Source: UBA6522 sp965205045 (GTDB taxonomy: Bacteria > Pseudomonadota > Gammaproteobacteria > Steroidobacterales > Rariloculaceae). From it: a stretch of 64,000 nt of DNA. Numbering within the stretch: the first letter of the stretch is position 1; every line of letters starts with the position of its first letter. The translations under genes and the position numbers were made by a program. This document shows, in pieces, positions 40,949 through 50,946 of this stretch. Location: contig OZ242031.1 of NCBI GenBank assembly GCA_965205045.1, positions 1,736,001 through 1,800,000 on the forward strand, in the 5' to 3' direction. The notes beneath the pieces are model-generated. The model made no database searches. It saw only the letters and a program-made list of their open reading frames with translations, and was not told where the DNA came from.

Positions 40949-41401
40949 ATGTTCCGCGGTGCCTCACAAATTGCCCTGGATGCCAAAGGGAGGATGGCCA
41001 TCCCCATCCGGTACCGGGAGCGCCTCGCCAGCCGCGCTGAAGGGCGCCTGGTTGCAACGGTCGACCGGGAATGCCTGCTCATCTACCCACTGCCCGATTG
41101 GGAGGAATTCGAAGAGAAACTGATGGCCGTTCCGAATATCAACCCGGTGGCCCGCCGATTTCAGCGCATCAAGATGGGCTATGCCAAGGACTTGCAGATG
41201 GACTCGCACGGGCGCGTGCTGGTGCCGAAAGAACTGCGCGACGTCGCGAAACTGGACAGGCGGGCGATGCTGCTTGGCCAGGGCAACAAGTTCGAGTTGT
41301 GGGACGAGGACCTCTGGAACACGCGGCGGGATAAATGGCTGGCGGACGATTTCGGTGAAGGCCTGGAGTTGCCGGCCGAACTCGGATCGCTCTCCCTCTG
41401 A
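40949..41401 (+). CDS. mraZ: Transcriptional regulator MraZ
   Basis: The 150-aa protein has two AbrB-like SpoVT motifs: MFRGASQIALDAKGRMAIP at the start and MDSHGRVLVPKELRDVAKL near residue 84, both with the D-x-x-G-R signature. MraZ forms a ring that binds the TGGGN repeats just upstream and represses the dcw cluster. The ATG at 40949 is chosen over 40928 because the former matches the family start. First gene of the dcw operon. Confidence 0.95.
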   Translation: MFRGASQIALDAKGRMAIPIRYRERLASRAEGRLVATVDRECLLIYPLPDWEEFEEKLMAVPNINPVARRFQRIKMGYAKDLQMDSHGRVLVPKELRDVAKLDRRAMLLGQGNKFELWDEDLWNTRRDKWLADDFGEGLELPAELGSLSL

Positions 41402-41425
41402 CTGGCCAGAACTGTTGAGCGCGCA

Positions 41426-42361
41426 ATGGCGAGTCATCGGCCGGTGCTGTTGAATGAAGCATTGGAGGGTCTGGCGGTATATCGGGACGGCTGGTACGTC
41501 GACGGTACCTATGGCCGCGGCGGACACAGCGCCGGGATCCTCGCGGCGCTGGGGGAACGCGGCAGGTTGCTCGCTCTGGACAAGGACCCCGAAGCCGTGG
41601 AACACGCCCGCGCGACATTCGGCAGCGACCCCAGGTTCTCCGTCCGCTTCGGCGGTTTCGAGGATTTTCGCGCGCTCGTGGCGCCCTGGCTGCGCGGGCA
41701 GCGGCTCGCCGGCGCGCTCTTCGATCTCGGCATCTCCTCGGCGCAACTGGACGACGCGCGAAGGGGCTTCAGCTTTTCCGCTGACGGACTGCTCGACATG
41801 CGCATGAATCCCGACGACGGCATCGGCGCCCGGCAGTGGCTGCGGCAGGTGGACGAAGCCGAACTGGCGGATGTCCTGCGGCGATTCGGCGAGGAGCCCC
41901 GGGCGCGGCGGATCGCCGGGGCGATCATCGAGGCCCGCGCGTCGGCGCCCATTGACACGACCGGGCAATTGGCAGCGCTTGTGGCGCGGGCGGCGGGGCC
42001 GGGCGACCGCAGGATCCATCCGGCGACACGCGTATTTCAGGCGATACGAATCCATATCAACCGGGAACTCAAGTCTCTGGAGACGGCGCTCGAACAATGC
42101 CGCCGGTTGCTTGCCGGCGGTGGCCGGCTGTGCGTCATCAGCTTTCATTCGCTTGAAGACCGCATCGTCAAGCGATTCATGGCCAGACAGGCCAAGGGCG
42201 ATCCGGTCTACGCCGGGTTGCCGGAGATTCCGCCCGGCGCCGGCCCCACGATGCGCCTCATCGGCGGACTGATCCGGCCACGGCAGACCGAAGTGGAAGC
42301 CAATCCGCGAGCCCGCAGCGCGCGCCTGCGGGTCGCCGAGCGATTGGGGGCCGTGGCATGA
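41426..42361 (+). CDS. rsmH: 16S rRNA (cytosine1402-N4)-methyltransferase
   Basis: The 311-aa enzyme has the SAM-binding motif VDGTYGRGGHSAGIL near residue 30, LFDLGISSAQLDDARRGFSF near 97, and ISFHSLEDRIVKRFM near 235. RsmH (MraW) methylates the same base C1402 that RsmI modifies at the ribose; both genes are in this window. The stop overlaps the ftsL start by 4 bases. Confidence 0.95.
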   Translation: MASHRPVLLNEALEGLAVYRDGWYVDGTYGRGGHSAGILAALGERGRLLALDKDPEAVEHARATFGSDPRFSVRFGGFEDFRALVAPWLRGQRLAGALFDLGISSAQLDDARRGFSFSADGLLDMRMNPDDGIGARQWLRQVDEAELADVLRRFGEEPRARRIAGAIIEARASAPIDTTGQLAALVARAAGPGDRRIHPATRVFQAIRIHINRELKSLETALEQCRRLLAGGGRLCVISFHSLEDRIVKRFMARQAKGDPVYAGLPEIPPGAGPTMRLIGGLIRPRQTEVEANPRARSARLRVAERLGAVA

Positions 42362-42645
42362 CGGGAAGGGGACTGCTGTTCGGCACCCTGGCGTTCCTGG
42401 CCGCGGCCGTCACGGCCACCGGCGTACTGGCGATCCAGGCCGAGCATCAGGCCCGCCAGTTGTTCGTGGAACTGGAAGCGCTCAACCGGGAACGCGACCG
42501 GCTGCAGGCCGACTGGGGGCGGCTTCAACTGGAAGAGAGTACCTGGGCGACCCACGGGCTGATCGAAGCGATCGCTCGTGAGCGGCTCAACCTGAGGCAG
42601 GTGGAGGCCGACGAAATCATTCTGGTGGCAGAGCCCGATTCATGA
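42358..42645 (+). CDS. ftsL: Cell division protein FtsL
   Basis: The 95-aa single-pass membrane protein has an N-terminal helix (LLFGTLAFLAAAVTATGVLAI) followed by a leucine-zipper-like coiled coil (HQARQLFVELEALNRERDRL). Sequence is weakly conserved in this family, and position between rsmH and ftsI identifies it. FtsL acts with FtsQ and FtsB to activate FtsWI. It overlaps ftsI by 4 bases. Confidence 0.88.
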   Translation: MTGRGLLFGTLAFLAAAVTATGVLAIQAEHQARQLFVELEALNRERDRLQADWGRLQLEESTWATHGLIEAIARERLNLRQVEADEIILVAEPDS

Positions 42646-44375
42646 CGAACAGCAACAAAACCGATTTTGAGAAGTGGAAGCGCTGGCGCACCACGCTGGT
42701 CATCCTTGCGTTCATTTGCGGCGGCCTGGTGCTCGAAGGGCGCATTCTCTACCTGCAGGTCTACCAGCGGGACTTCCTCTCCGCGCAGGGCGACGATCGC
42801 TTCCTGCGCACGGTGCAGATCTCCGCACACCGGGGGGCGATCACCGACAGGCACGGCGAGCCGCTTGCGGTCAGCACGCCGGTCGACAGCATCTGGGCGA
42901 ATCCGGAGGACCTGGCGCCGGCCCTGCATCGAACGCCCGAACTGGCGGAGGTCCTGGAGGTGGACGAGGACTGGCTCGTGCGGCGCGTCACCAGCAACCT
43001 GGACCGGGAGTTCGTCTACCTGCGCAGGCACCTGCCTCCGGACCACGCCGCGAGAGTCCTGCAACTGGGCGTACCCGGAGTAGCGACATTTCGCGAGTAC
43101 CGGCGTTACTACCCGGCGGGCGAGGTGGTCGGCCATCTGCTTGGGTTTACCAATATCGACGATGTGGGTCAGGAGGGCCTGGAGTTCGAATTCGACTATT
43201 GGCTCAAGGGCGAGCACGGCGCCAAGCGCGTGTTGCGCGACCGCCTGGGGCGCATCGTCGAAGATGTGGAACTGGTCGAACCCGCCCGGCCCGGCAGGAC
43301 CCTGAGGGCCAGCCTGGATCTCGGGCTGCAGTACCTGGCCTATCGCGAGCTCAAGCAGGCCGTCGCCGATAACGACGCCATTTCCGGTTCGGTGGTGATC
43401 CTGGATCCGGCCACGGGCGAAGTGCTGGCGATGGTGAACCAACCTTCGTACAACCCGAACAACCGGGCCCAGTACGATGCGTCCCGTTATCGGAACCGCG
43501 CGATCACGGACATCTTCGAGCCCGGATCGAGTGTCAAGCCCTTCGTGGTGGCCGCCGCACTGGAAAGCGGCCGGTACCAACCGGATTCCGTCATCGACAC
43601 CTCGCCGGGCACTCTCTGGGTCGACGGCCGGGAGATAACCAGCGACAACAATGATCTGGGCGCCATCGATCTGACCACGATCCTGGCTCGATCCAGTAAC
43701 GTCGGGGCTGCCAAGCTGGCGCTGGAGCTGGATCAGGAACAGCTCTGGTCGACATTGTCCCGGCTGGGGCTCGGCCGGGTCACCGAGAGCGGGTTCCCGG
43801 GGGAATCCGCCGGAGTGCTCCAGGATGTCCATTTCTGGAATCCGGTGGGCCAGGCCACGCTCTCCTACGGATACGGCCTTTCCGTCACGGCCTTGCAACT
43901 GGCGCAGGCTTACGCGGTGATCGCCGCCGACGGTGTGCGCCGCCCGGTTTCGCTGCTGGCGGTGGACGGGGCGGAGCAGGGCGAGCGGGTTCTGTCCAGA
44001 CATACGGCCGGAACGCTGCAGGGCATGCTGGAGACCGTGGTTCGCCAGGGCACCGGCCGGCGCGCGGCGGTTGCCAATTTCCGCGTGGCGGGCAAGACGG
44101 GCACCGCGTGGAAGTCCGGCGAAGGCGCGTACTTCGAAAACCGCTACCTGGCGGTCTTCGGCGGCTTCGCCCCGGTAAGCGATCCGCGGCTGGTGACCGT
44201 CGTGGTCCTCGATGAGCCGAGACGAACGGCGTACTACGGAGGCGAAGTGGCGGCGCCGATCTTTTCCCGGATCGTCGCCGGAGGGCTTCGCCTGCTTTCG
44301 GTTCCGCCCGACGGCCTGAGCGAACCGCCCCTGACCACTCTCACGCAGGGCGCCACTGCCGAGGTGCGCCAATGA
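42642..44375 (+). CDS. ftsI: Septal peptidoglycan transpeptidase FtsI (PBP3)
   Basis: The 577-aa protein has an N-terminal membrane helix (TTLVILAFICGGLVLEG), a pedestal domain (HRGAITDRHGEPLAVSTP), and the transpeptidase domain with S-x-x-K (EPGSSVKPFVV), S-x-N (SSNVGA) and K-T-G-T (AGKTGTAWK). It crosslinks septal peptidoglycan and is the target of beta-lactams. It overlaps murE by 4 bases (ATGA). Confidence 0.96.
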   Translation: MTNSNKTDFEKWKRWRTTLVILAFICGGLVLEGRILYLQVYQRDFLSAQGDDRFLRTVQISAHRGAITDRHGEPLAVSTPVDSIWANPEDLAPALHRTPELAEVLEVDEDWLVRRVTSNLDREFVYLRRHLPPDHAARVLQLGVPGVATFREYRRYYPAGEVVGHLLGFTNIDDVGQEGLEFEFDYWLKGEHGAKRVLRDRLGRIVEDVELVEPARPGRTLRASLDLGLQYLAYRELKQAVADNDAISGSVVILDPATGEVLAMVNQPSYNPNNRAQYDASRYRNRAITDIFEPGSSVKPFVVAAALESGRYQPDSVIDTSPGTLWVDGREITSDNNDLGAIDLTTILARSSNVGAAKLALELDQEQLWSTLSRLGLGRVTESGFPGESAGVLQDVHFWNPVGQATLSYGYGLSVTALQLAQAYAVIAADGVRRPVSLLAVDGAEQGERVLSRHTAGTLQGMLETVVRQGTGRRAAVANFRVAGKTGTAWKSGEGAYFENRYLAVFGGFAPVSDPRLVTVVVLDEPRRTAYYGGEVAAPIFSRIVAGGLRLLSVPPDGLSEPPLTTLTQGATAEVRQ

Positions 44376-45865
44376 TGGCTGCAGCGGTGGGAACGGTCAT
44401 GACCCTGGGCGAGTTGCTGGGCGGCGTGCCGGCGGAATTGAGCGGTATCGAAATAGCCGATCTGGTGATGGACAGCCGGCAGGCGGGCCCGGGCGCTGCC
44501 TTCGTCGCCGTGCAGGGCAACGAAAGCCACGGAATCGAGTACGCGGCGGATGCCGTCGCCCGCGGCGCGGCAGTCGTCCTTTACGAGCCGGCACAGTGGA
44601 TAGACGCGGGCACCGTCGACGCGCCGCTCCTGGCGGTCGGCAATCTGAGCAGCCGCATCGGCGAGCTGGGCCGCACGTTCTTCGCACCGCCGCACTCCAC
44701 CCCGCGGCTGGCCGGCGTCACCGGCACCAACGGCAAGAGCACGGTGGCGTATCTCGTGGCCCAGGCGCAGACCCTGCGCGGAACGCCCTGCGGTTACCTG
44801 GGCACCGTGGGCGCCGGCATTCCTCCCAACCTCGCCCCGCAGGCCTTGACGACGCCGGACTGCCTGTCGGTTCACCGCACGCTGAGTTCGCTCGACGCGG
44901 ACTTCGTGGCCATGGAAGTGTCCTCCCACGCCCTCGCGCAGGACCGGATTGCCGGGCTGACGCTGGATACCGCCGTATTCACCAATCTCACCCGCGATCA
45001 CCTGGACTACCACGGCGACATGGACAGCTACCGGTCCGCCAAGGCCAGGCTGTTCCAGTGGCCGGAACTGCGGCGCGCGGTGATCCTTGCGGACGATCCC
45101 TTCGGCGCGGCGCTGGCGCGCGAACTGGCCGATCCCATCGAGCGCATCGAGGTCGGCCTGCGCGGCCGGGGCGAACTTCGCGGAACGGTAGTGGAATCGA
45201 CCCTGAACGGGATCTCCGTTCGGATCGAAGGACGGCTCGTGGAGGCAATGGGCGTGGACAAAGCCCTGCTCGAGTCGCCCCTGGCGGGGGACTTCAACGC
45301 CGAGAATCTGCTTTTGGCGCTGGGTGTGCTGCTGGGCTGGGATGTGCCGCTCGCCGAGGCATGCGAAGTGTTGGGACGCTGCCGGGCACCCGCCGGCCGC
45401 ATGCAGGTGCTGGGGGGAGGCAAGCGGCAGCCCTGGGTGGTCGTGGACTACGCTCATACTCCCGCGGGACTCGAGCGGGTGCTCGAAGGTCTCCGCCGCC
45501 AGGCCCCGGGCGAACTCTGGTGCGTATTCGGCTGCGGCGGGGAACGAGACCGGGGCAAGCGGCCGCTGATGGGGGAGGCCGCCTCCCGGATGGCACACCA
45601 TGTGGTGCTCACCGACGACAATCCCCGCGGCGAGGACCCCGGCGGGATCGTTGCCGACATCCGCACCGGCATGATTGATCGCCAGGATGTCCGAATTGAA
45701 CACGACCGTGCCACGGCCATCGTGGAAACTGTCGCCAGGGCACGACCGGGCGATGTGGTGCTGGTTGCGGGCAAGGGGCACGAACTGCGGCAGTCGACGG
45801 CCGCCGGCGATCGCGATTTCAGCGACGTCGCCACGGTGCGCGCAGCCCTGGGAGAGTCGGCATGA
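44372..45865 (+). CDS. murE: UDP-MurNAc-tripeptide synthetase (meso-DAP adding)
   Basis: The 497-aa Mur ligase has P-loop VTGTNGKSTVAYL near residue 112, the substrate motif YLGTVGAG, HALAQDRIAG, and the diaminopimelate-specific motif DNPRGEDP near residue 413 (DNPR selects meso-DAP rather than lysine). It adds the third residue of the stem peptide, indicating a DAP-type wall. There is a 43-base gap to murF. Confidence 0.95.
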   Translation: MMAAAVGTVMTLGELLGGVPAELSGIEIADLVMDSRQAGPGAAFVAVQGNESHGIEYAADAVARGAAVVLYEPAQWIDAGTVDAPLLAVGNLSSRIGELGRTFFAPPHSTPRLAGVTGTNGKSTVAYLVAQAQTLRGTPCGYLGTVGAGIPPNLAPQALTTPDCLSVHRTLSSLDADFVAMEVSSHALAQDRIAGLTLDTAVFTNLTRDHLDYHGDMDSYRSAKARLFQWPELRRAVILADDPFGAALARELADPIERIEVGLRGRGELRGTVVESTLNGISVRIEGRLVEAMGVDKALLESPLAGDFNAENLLLALGVLLGWDVPLAEACEVLGRCRAPAGRMQVLGGGKRQPWVVVDYAHTPAGLERVLEGLRRQAPGELWCVFGCGGERDRGKRPLMGEAASRMAHHVVLTDDNPRGEDPGGIVADIRTGMIDRQDVRIEHDRATAIVETVARARPGDVVLVAGKGHELRQSTAAGDRDFSDVATVRAALGESA

Positions 45866-45908
45866 ACCTCACCGTCGGAATCCGCGGGCGCGACGGGTTG
45901 GGGGGCGA

Positions 45909-47282
45909 ATGATGCGGTCCCGAACGCTGGCGGCGGTGGCCAGGCAAGTGAGTGGGACGCTGCTCGGCTCCGACGCCGCGTTCGGCCGCGTCAGCATCGA
46001 CACACGCAAACTGGACCCCGGCGCCCTGTTCGTGGCCATACCCGGGGAACGGTTCGACGGCAACGACTTCGTCCCCGACGCTCATGCCGGGAGCGCCGCG
46101 GGCGCAGTGGTCTCGCGCCCGTCGGACGTACCGCTGCCCCAGGTCCGGGTCCACGACACCCGAGGCGCCTTGTCCGGCATGGCTCGCGGCTGGAGGGAAA
46201 ACTTTCCCATCCCCGTAGTGGCGGTTACCGGCAGCAACGGCAAGACCACGGTCAAGGAGTTGATTGCGGGGATTCTCGGCCGCAGCCACGACGTTTGCGT
46301 TACCCGGGGCAACCTCAACAACGATCTGGGCGTTCCGCTGACGCTGATGGGACTGGCGGACCGCCACGAGATTCTGGTCATCGAGCTCGGCGCCAACCAT
46401 GCGGGCGAGATCGCCGCCCTCAGTCAACTGGTCCGTCCCACCGTCGGTGTCATCACCAACGCCGGTGCCGCGCACCTGGAGGGGTTCGGCTCCATTGAAG
46501 GCGTCGCGCAGGCCAAGGGCGAATTGCTCGACCACCTGCCGGCGGCGGGCACGGCGATTCTCAATGCGGACGACCCCCATTGTTCGGCGTGGCGCCTGCG
46601 CTCCCGCTCCGGGTCGGTGCTGACCTTCGGTTTCGATCCGTCCGCGGATTGCACGGTGCGGGGTGAGGTGGCGGAGGTCAGCGAAGGATCCGCCTTCACC
46701 CTCGCCTTGCCCGATGGAACGCCTGTCGAATTGACGCTGCCGCTGCGCGGACGTCACAGCGTATTGAACGCCCTCGCGGCGACGGCCGCCTCGTTCGCCG
46801 TCGGCGTCTCCGCCGACGAGATCCATGCCGGACTGAGCAGGGCGCGACCGGTCAGCGGCCGTCTCAACCGTATTCGCGGCGTTGGCGGCGCTGCCATCAT
46901 CGACGATACGTACAATGCCAATCCGACCTCCGCCCGCGCCGCCCTGGACTACCTGCGCGGCTGCGGCGGGCGGCGGATGTTCGTGCTCGGCGACATGGCG
47001 GAACTGGGCGCCGACGCGGCCGAATTGCATCGGCAGGTCGGCGAGTACGCGCGCGACTGCTGCGACTCGCTCTTCGCCATCGGCGAATTGAGTCGCGAGG
47101 CGGCACAGGCTTTTGGTTCCGGGGCCAGGTGCTTCACCGAATTGACCGCGCTGCGACAGGCGCTGAAACCCCTGCTCACCGAGGACGCGACCCTGCTGGT
47201 CAAGGGTTCCAGGGTGATGGGTCTCGACCGCCTCGTCGGCTCGCTCGGCAACGTCGGCGACGAGGGGGATGCGCCATGCTGA
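45909..47282 (+). CDS. murF: UDP-MurNAc-tripeptide-D-Ala-D-Ala ligase
   Basis: From the ATG at 45909 (MMRSRTLAAVARQ) the protein has 457 aa. It is a Mur ligase with VTGSNGKTTVKEL, NLNNDLGVPLTL (MurF-typical), ELGANHAGEI and DDTYNANPTSARAAL. It adds D-Ala-D-Ala to the UDP-tripeptide. No ddl for making that dipeptide lies in the cluster. It overlaps the mraY start by 7 bases. Confidence 0.95.
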   Translation: MMRSRTLAAVARQVSGTLLGSDAAFGRVSIDTRKLDPGALFVAIPGERFDGNDFVPDAHAGSAAGAVVSRPSDVPLPQVRVHDTRGALSGMARGWRENFPIPVVAVTGSNGKTTVKELIAGILGRSHDVCVTRGNLNNDLGVPLTLMGLADRHEILVIELGANHAGEIAALSQLVRPTVGVITNAGAAHLEGFGSIEGVAQAKGELLDHLPAAGTAILNADDPHCSAWRLRSRSGSVLTFGFDPSADCTVRGEVAEVSEGSAFTLALPDGTPVELTLPLRGRHSVLNALAATAASFAVGVSADEIHAGLSRARPVSGRLNRIRGVGGAAIIDDTYNANPTSARAALDYLRGCGGRRMFVLGDMAELGADAAELHRQVGEYARDCCDSLFAIGELSREAAQAFGSGARCFTELTALRQALKPLLTEDATLLVKGSRVMGLDRLVGSLGNVGDEGDAPC

Positions 47283-48364
47283 TCTACGCCGCCGAGTACC
47301 TGACCCAGTATTTCTCCGCGTTCAACGTGTTCGGATACATCACCATGCGGGCCATTCTCAGCGCGCTCACGGCGCTGATCCTGTCGTTCGCGCTGGGTCC
47401 CCTGGTCATCCAGCGGCTGGCTTCCGGCAGCGTCAGGCAGCCCATCCGCGAAGTGGGCCCGGAGAGTCATCTGCCCAAGGCCGGCACGCCCACCATGGGC
47501 GGCATGCTGATTCTGCTGGCGATCATCGTGAGCACGCTGCTCTGGGCGGATCTCGGCAGCCGCTTCGTCTGGATCGTGCTGCTCTGCACCGTGGCCTTCG
47601 GCATCATCGGCATCGTCGACGATTACCGCAAACTCAGGCTGGGCAACTCCATGGGCCTGCGGGCCGGGACCAAGTTCTTCTGGCAGTCGGCAGCGGGCCT
47701 GACTGCGGCGATCGTGCTCTACGCCACGGCGGAAAACGCCGCGGTGGAACACGCGTTGCTCATTCCCTACTTTCCCGGCCTGCTGATTCCCATGAGCGCC
47801 ATCGTCTACGTGGTTTTTTCGTCTCTCGTGATCGTCGGTTCTTCGAACGGGGTGAACCTGACCGACGGTCTGGATGGCCTGGCCATCATGCCCGCGGTAC
47901 TCGTGGCCTCCGCTCTGGGCCTCTTCGGCTACGCGGCGGGCAATGCCGTATTCGCACCTTATCTGGGCATCCCCTACGTCGCGGGTGCCGGAGAGATGCT
48001 CGTTTTCTGTGCGGCCCTGGCTGGCGCCGGCCTGGGCTTCTTGTGGTTCAACACCTACCCCGCGCAGGTCTTCATGGGGGACATCGGAGCGTTGGCGCTC
48101 GGTGCCGCCCTGGGCCTGGTGGCCGTAGTTGTCAGGCAGGAACTGGTGTTGTTCATCATGGGCGGTGTTTTCGTCATCGAGACCGTCTCAGTCATGATCC
48201 AGGTGACCTCCTACAAGTTGACAGGCCGGCGCATTTTTCGAATGGCCCCGCTGCACCACCATTTCGAACTCAAGGGCTGGGCGGAACCGAAGGTGATCGT
48301 GCGCTTCTGGATCATCACGGTGGTGCTCGTGCTGATCGGTCTTGCCAGCCTGAAGATCAGGTAG
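47276..48364 (+). CDS. mraY: Phospho-MurNAc-pentapeptide translocase
   Basis: The 362-aa protein has about ten membrane helices and the MraY active-site motifs IVDDYRKL, GVNLTDGLDGLA and APLHHHFELKGW. It transfers phospho-MurNAc-pentapeptide to undecaprenyl phosphate to make lipid I in the inner membrane. The ATG at 47276 is the family start (MLIYAAEYL). Confidence 0.96.
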   Translation: MLIYAAEYLTQYFSAFNVFGYITMRAILSALTALILSFALGPLVIQRLASGSVRQPIREVGPESHLPKAGTPTMGGMLILLAIIVSTLLWADLGSRFVWIVLLCTVAFGIIGIVDDYRKLRLGNSMGLRAGTKFFWQSAAGLTAAIVLYATAENAAVEHALLIPYFPGLLIPMSAIVYVVFSSLVIVGSSNGVNLTDGLDGLAIMPAVLVASALGLFGYAAGNAVFAPYLGIPYVAGAGEMLVFCAALAGAGLGFLWFNTYPAQVFMGDIGALALGAALGLVAVVVRQELVLFIMGGVFVIETVSVMIQVTSYKLTGRRIFRMAPLHHHFELKGWAEPKVIVRFWIITVVLVLIGLASLKIR

Positions 48365-48385
48365 CGGGAGTACTGAAGGAAATCC

Positions 48386-49783
48386 ATGAGTACTGCGGCG
48401 CAATTGTGCGACGACGAGATGAACGGTTCGCTGCCGGGTAGCCGCACGCTGGTCGTGGGCCTGGGCACCACCGGACTCGCGGCGGCGCGATTCCTCGCCT
48501 CACGCGGCGAGGAGGTGCTGGTGATCGACAGCCGGGCGAACCCGCCCGGGCTGGAAGCCCTGCGCGCCGCGCAACCTGAATTGCAGATCGAACTCGAGAG
48601 CCTCCATCCGCGTTGGCTGGAGGGCGTATCCCAGGTGGTCATTTCGCCCGGACTGGGTCTGGACATCGGCATTGCGGCCGAGGCACGACGCCGTGGAATC
48701 CCCCTGGTGAGCGAAATCGAGTTGTTTGCCCGTGCCGCCCGAGCACCGGTGATCGCGGTGACCGGCTCCAACGGCAAGAGCACCGTGGTCACCCTGGTGG
48801 AGCGAATGCTGGCGGCAACCGGCCTTCGCGTCGCCGCCGGAGGCAACCTCGGCCCGCCCGCAGTGGATCTGCTGGCGAATCCGCCGGAGATCTGCGTGCT
48901 CGAATTGTCCAGCTTTCAACTGGAGACCACCCGCAGCCTCCGCCCCGCTGCCGCGGCGGTGCTGAACATCTCCGCCGACCACCTCGATCGCCACGGCAGC
49001 CTGGAGCGCTACGCCTCCGTCAAGGCGCGACTGCTGCGCGCGGCGCGTGTGCCGATCTTCAACCGGGACGACCCCATCGTCCGGGCGATGGGCGCCGACT
49101 ATCCCGCGGGCATCCCGTTTTCGGCGCGGGAGCACCTGGACCGCGGCTACTGCGCCGTGCCGCATCGCGGCGAGCGGTGGCTGTTCCGCGACGCCAGGCC
49201 GGTATTGCCGACTTCGCGGCTGCGCATCCCGGGACGGCACAACGAGTCCAATGCCCTGGCGGCATTGGCGCTGGCCGACACCGTTGCCGGCGGCGGGAAC
49301 GCGCAGGCTCCGGCACGAATCCTGGATGCCATGTGCGAGTTTCCGGGCCTCGAACACCGGTGTCAGCGGGTCGCCGATGAAGACGGGATCACGTTCATCA
49401 ACGACTCCAAGGGAACCAACGTGGGTGCGGCGGTCGCGGCGCTCCGGGGTCTTTCCGGTCCTCTGGTTCTGATTGCCGGCGGCCGGGCCAAGGGCGCCGA
49501 CTTCGAACCCCTGGCAAAGGCCGGCCAGGCCAGGCTCGCCGGTGCCGTGGTGATGGGCGAGGCGGCAGATGCCTTGCAGGCGGCGCTCGCGCCGGTCACC
49601 TCCGTGGTCGGCGCCGACGACATGCCGGCAGCCGTGGAACGGGCCGTGGAACTGGCCCGCGAGACGGGATTCAGGCGGGTGACCGTGCTGCTGTCGCCGG
49701 CCTGTGCCAGCTTCGACATGTATTCCGATTACCGGGCAAGGGGCGACGCCTTCGTCGCGGCGGTGGAGGCGCGTCAACGATGA
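48386..49783 (+). CDS. murD: UDP-MurNAc-L-alanine:D-glutamate ligase
   Basis: This 465-aa ligase has TLVVGLGTTGLAAARFL near the start (Rossmann-like N-domain), the P-loop VTGSNGKSTVVTL, ISADHLDRHGS and NDSKGTNVGAAV. It adds D-Glu to UDP-MurNAc-L-Ala. It overlaps ftsW by 4 bases. Confidence 0.95.
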   Translation: MSTAAQLCDDEMNGSLPGSRTLVVGLGTTGLAAARFLASRGEEVLVIDSRANPPGLEALRAAQPELQIELESLHPRWLEGVSQVVISPGLGLDIGIAAEARRRGIPLVSEIELFARAARAPVIAVTGSNGKSTVVTLVERMLAATGLRVAAGGNLGPPAVDLLANPPEICVLELSSFQLETTRSLRPAAAAVLNISADHLDRHGSLERYASVKARLLRAARVPIFNRDDPIVRAMGADYPAGIPFSAREHLDRGYCAVPHRGERWLFRDARPVLPTSRLRIPGRHNESNALAALALADTVAGGGNAQAPARILDAMCEFPGLEHRCQRVADEDGITFINDSKGTNVGAAVAALRGLSGPLVLIAGGRAKGADFEPLAKAGQARLAGAVVMGEAADALQAALAPVTSVVGADDMPAAVERAVELARETGFRRVTVLLSPACASFDMYSDYRARGDAFVAAVEARQR

Positions 49784-50946
49784 GCGTCCATGTCGCCGAC
49801 GACCGATTCAACGTCGATCCGTGGCTGCTGACTGCGGCGACGGGGCTGCTGGTGTTCGGCACGATCATGGTGAGTTCCGCTTCCATCTCCCTGGCCGACG
49901 GCTCGCTGGGCCAGCCGCACTTCTTCCTGAACCGCCACCTGGTGGCAGTGGCCATCGGTTGCGCCGGCGCCCTGGCCGCTGCGAGGATTCCCTGCGAAGT
50001 CTGGTATCGGCTCAGCGGGCTGTTCCTGCTGGCCGCCTTTGCGCTGCTGGCGTCGGTATTCGTTCCCGGACTGGGGCACACCGTCAACGGCAGCACCCGA
50101 TGGCTGGACCTGGGACCGCTGAGCCTGCAGCCGTCGGACCCGGCCAGGGTCTGCCTGATGATCTATCTGTGCAGCTACGTGGTTCGCCACCACGAGCGTG
50201 TGCGCACTACCCTGTGGGGGTTCATCGGACCCATGGTGATCGTGGCGCTGGCCTGCGCGTTGCTGCTGGCGGAACCGGACTTCGGCGCCGCCGCCGTGCT
50301 CACCGCGACCAGCCTGGGGATTCTGTTCATCGGCGGGGCGCGGCTGCGCGACTTCATTTTCTGTTTCACGGTCGCGGTGGGCAGCATGTCCTTCCTGGCC
50401 ATGTCCTCAAGCTACCGGCTGCAGCGCCTGACCGGTTTTCTCGACCCGTGGGCGGATCCCTTCGCGAGCGGCTTCCAGCTCACGCAGTCCCTGATCGCCA
50501 TCGGCCGCGGCGACTGGCTGGGCGTCGGCCTGGGCGAGAGCGTGCAGAAGATGTTCTACCTGCCGGAGGCGCACACCGACTTCGTCTTCGCGGTGCTGGC
50601 CGAAGAGCTGGGGTTCCTTGGCAGCTCCCTTGCCATCGTGCTGTACGGGGTGCTCGTCGTTCGCGCGCTCGCCATGGGGCCGCGGGCGCATGCCGTGGGC
50701 TTGCCGTTCCAGGCGCTTCTGAGCAGCGCGATCGGCCTCACGCTGGGTATCCAGGCCTTCATCAATATCGGCGTCAACACGGGCTTGCTGCCCACCAAGG
50801 GATTGACCCTGCCGCTGATGAGCTACGGCCGTACCAGCGTGGTCATCACCCTGGTCTGTCTCGGGTTGCTCGTCAGAATCCACCACGAGGTGGTTGCCGC
50901 TTCGCCGGAAGTGGTGCGCGCCCGCAGAAAGAGGGGTCGGCCGTGA
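49780..50946 (+). CDS. ftsW: Septal lipid II polymerase FtsW (SEDS family)
   Basis: The 388-aa protein has about ten membrane helices and SEDS motifs (STRWLDLGPLSLQPSDPAR; EAHTDFVFAVLAEELGF; GLLPTKGLTLPLMSYG). FtsW polymerises septal glycan together with FtsI. The conserved catalytic-region aspartate (SD in LQPSDPARV is the family's P-S-E/D site) is present. It overlaps the murG GTG start (GTGA). Confidence 0.95.
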   Translation: MSVHVADDRFNVDPWLLTAATGLLVFGTIMVSSASISLADGSLGQPHFFLNRHLVAVAIGCAGALAAARIPCEVWYRLSGLFLLAAFALLASVFVPGLGHTVNGSTRWLDLGPLSLQPSDPARVCLMIYLCSYVVRHHERVRTTLWGFIGPMVIVALACALLLAEPDFGAAAVLTATSLGILFIGGARLRDFIFCFTVAVGSMSFLAMSSSYRLQRLTGFLDPWADPFASGFQLTQSLIAIGRGDWLGVGLGESVQKMFYLPEAHTDFVFAVLAEELGFLGSSLAIVLYGVLVVRALAMGPRAHAVGLPFQALLSSAIGLTLGIQAFINIGVNTGLLPTKGLTLPLMSYGRTSVVITLVCLGLLVRIHHEVVAASPEVVRARRKRGRP

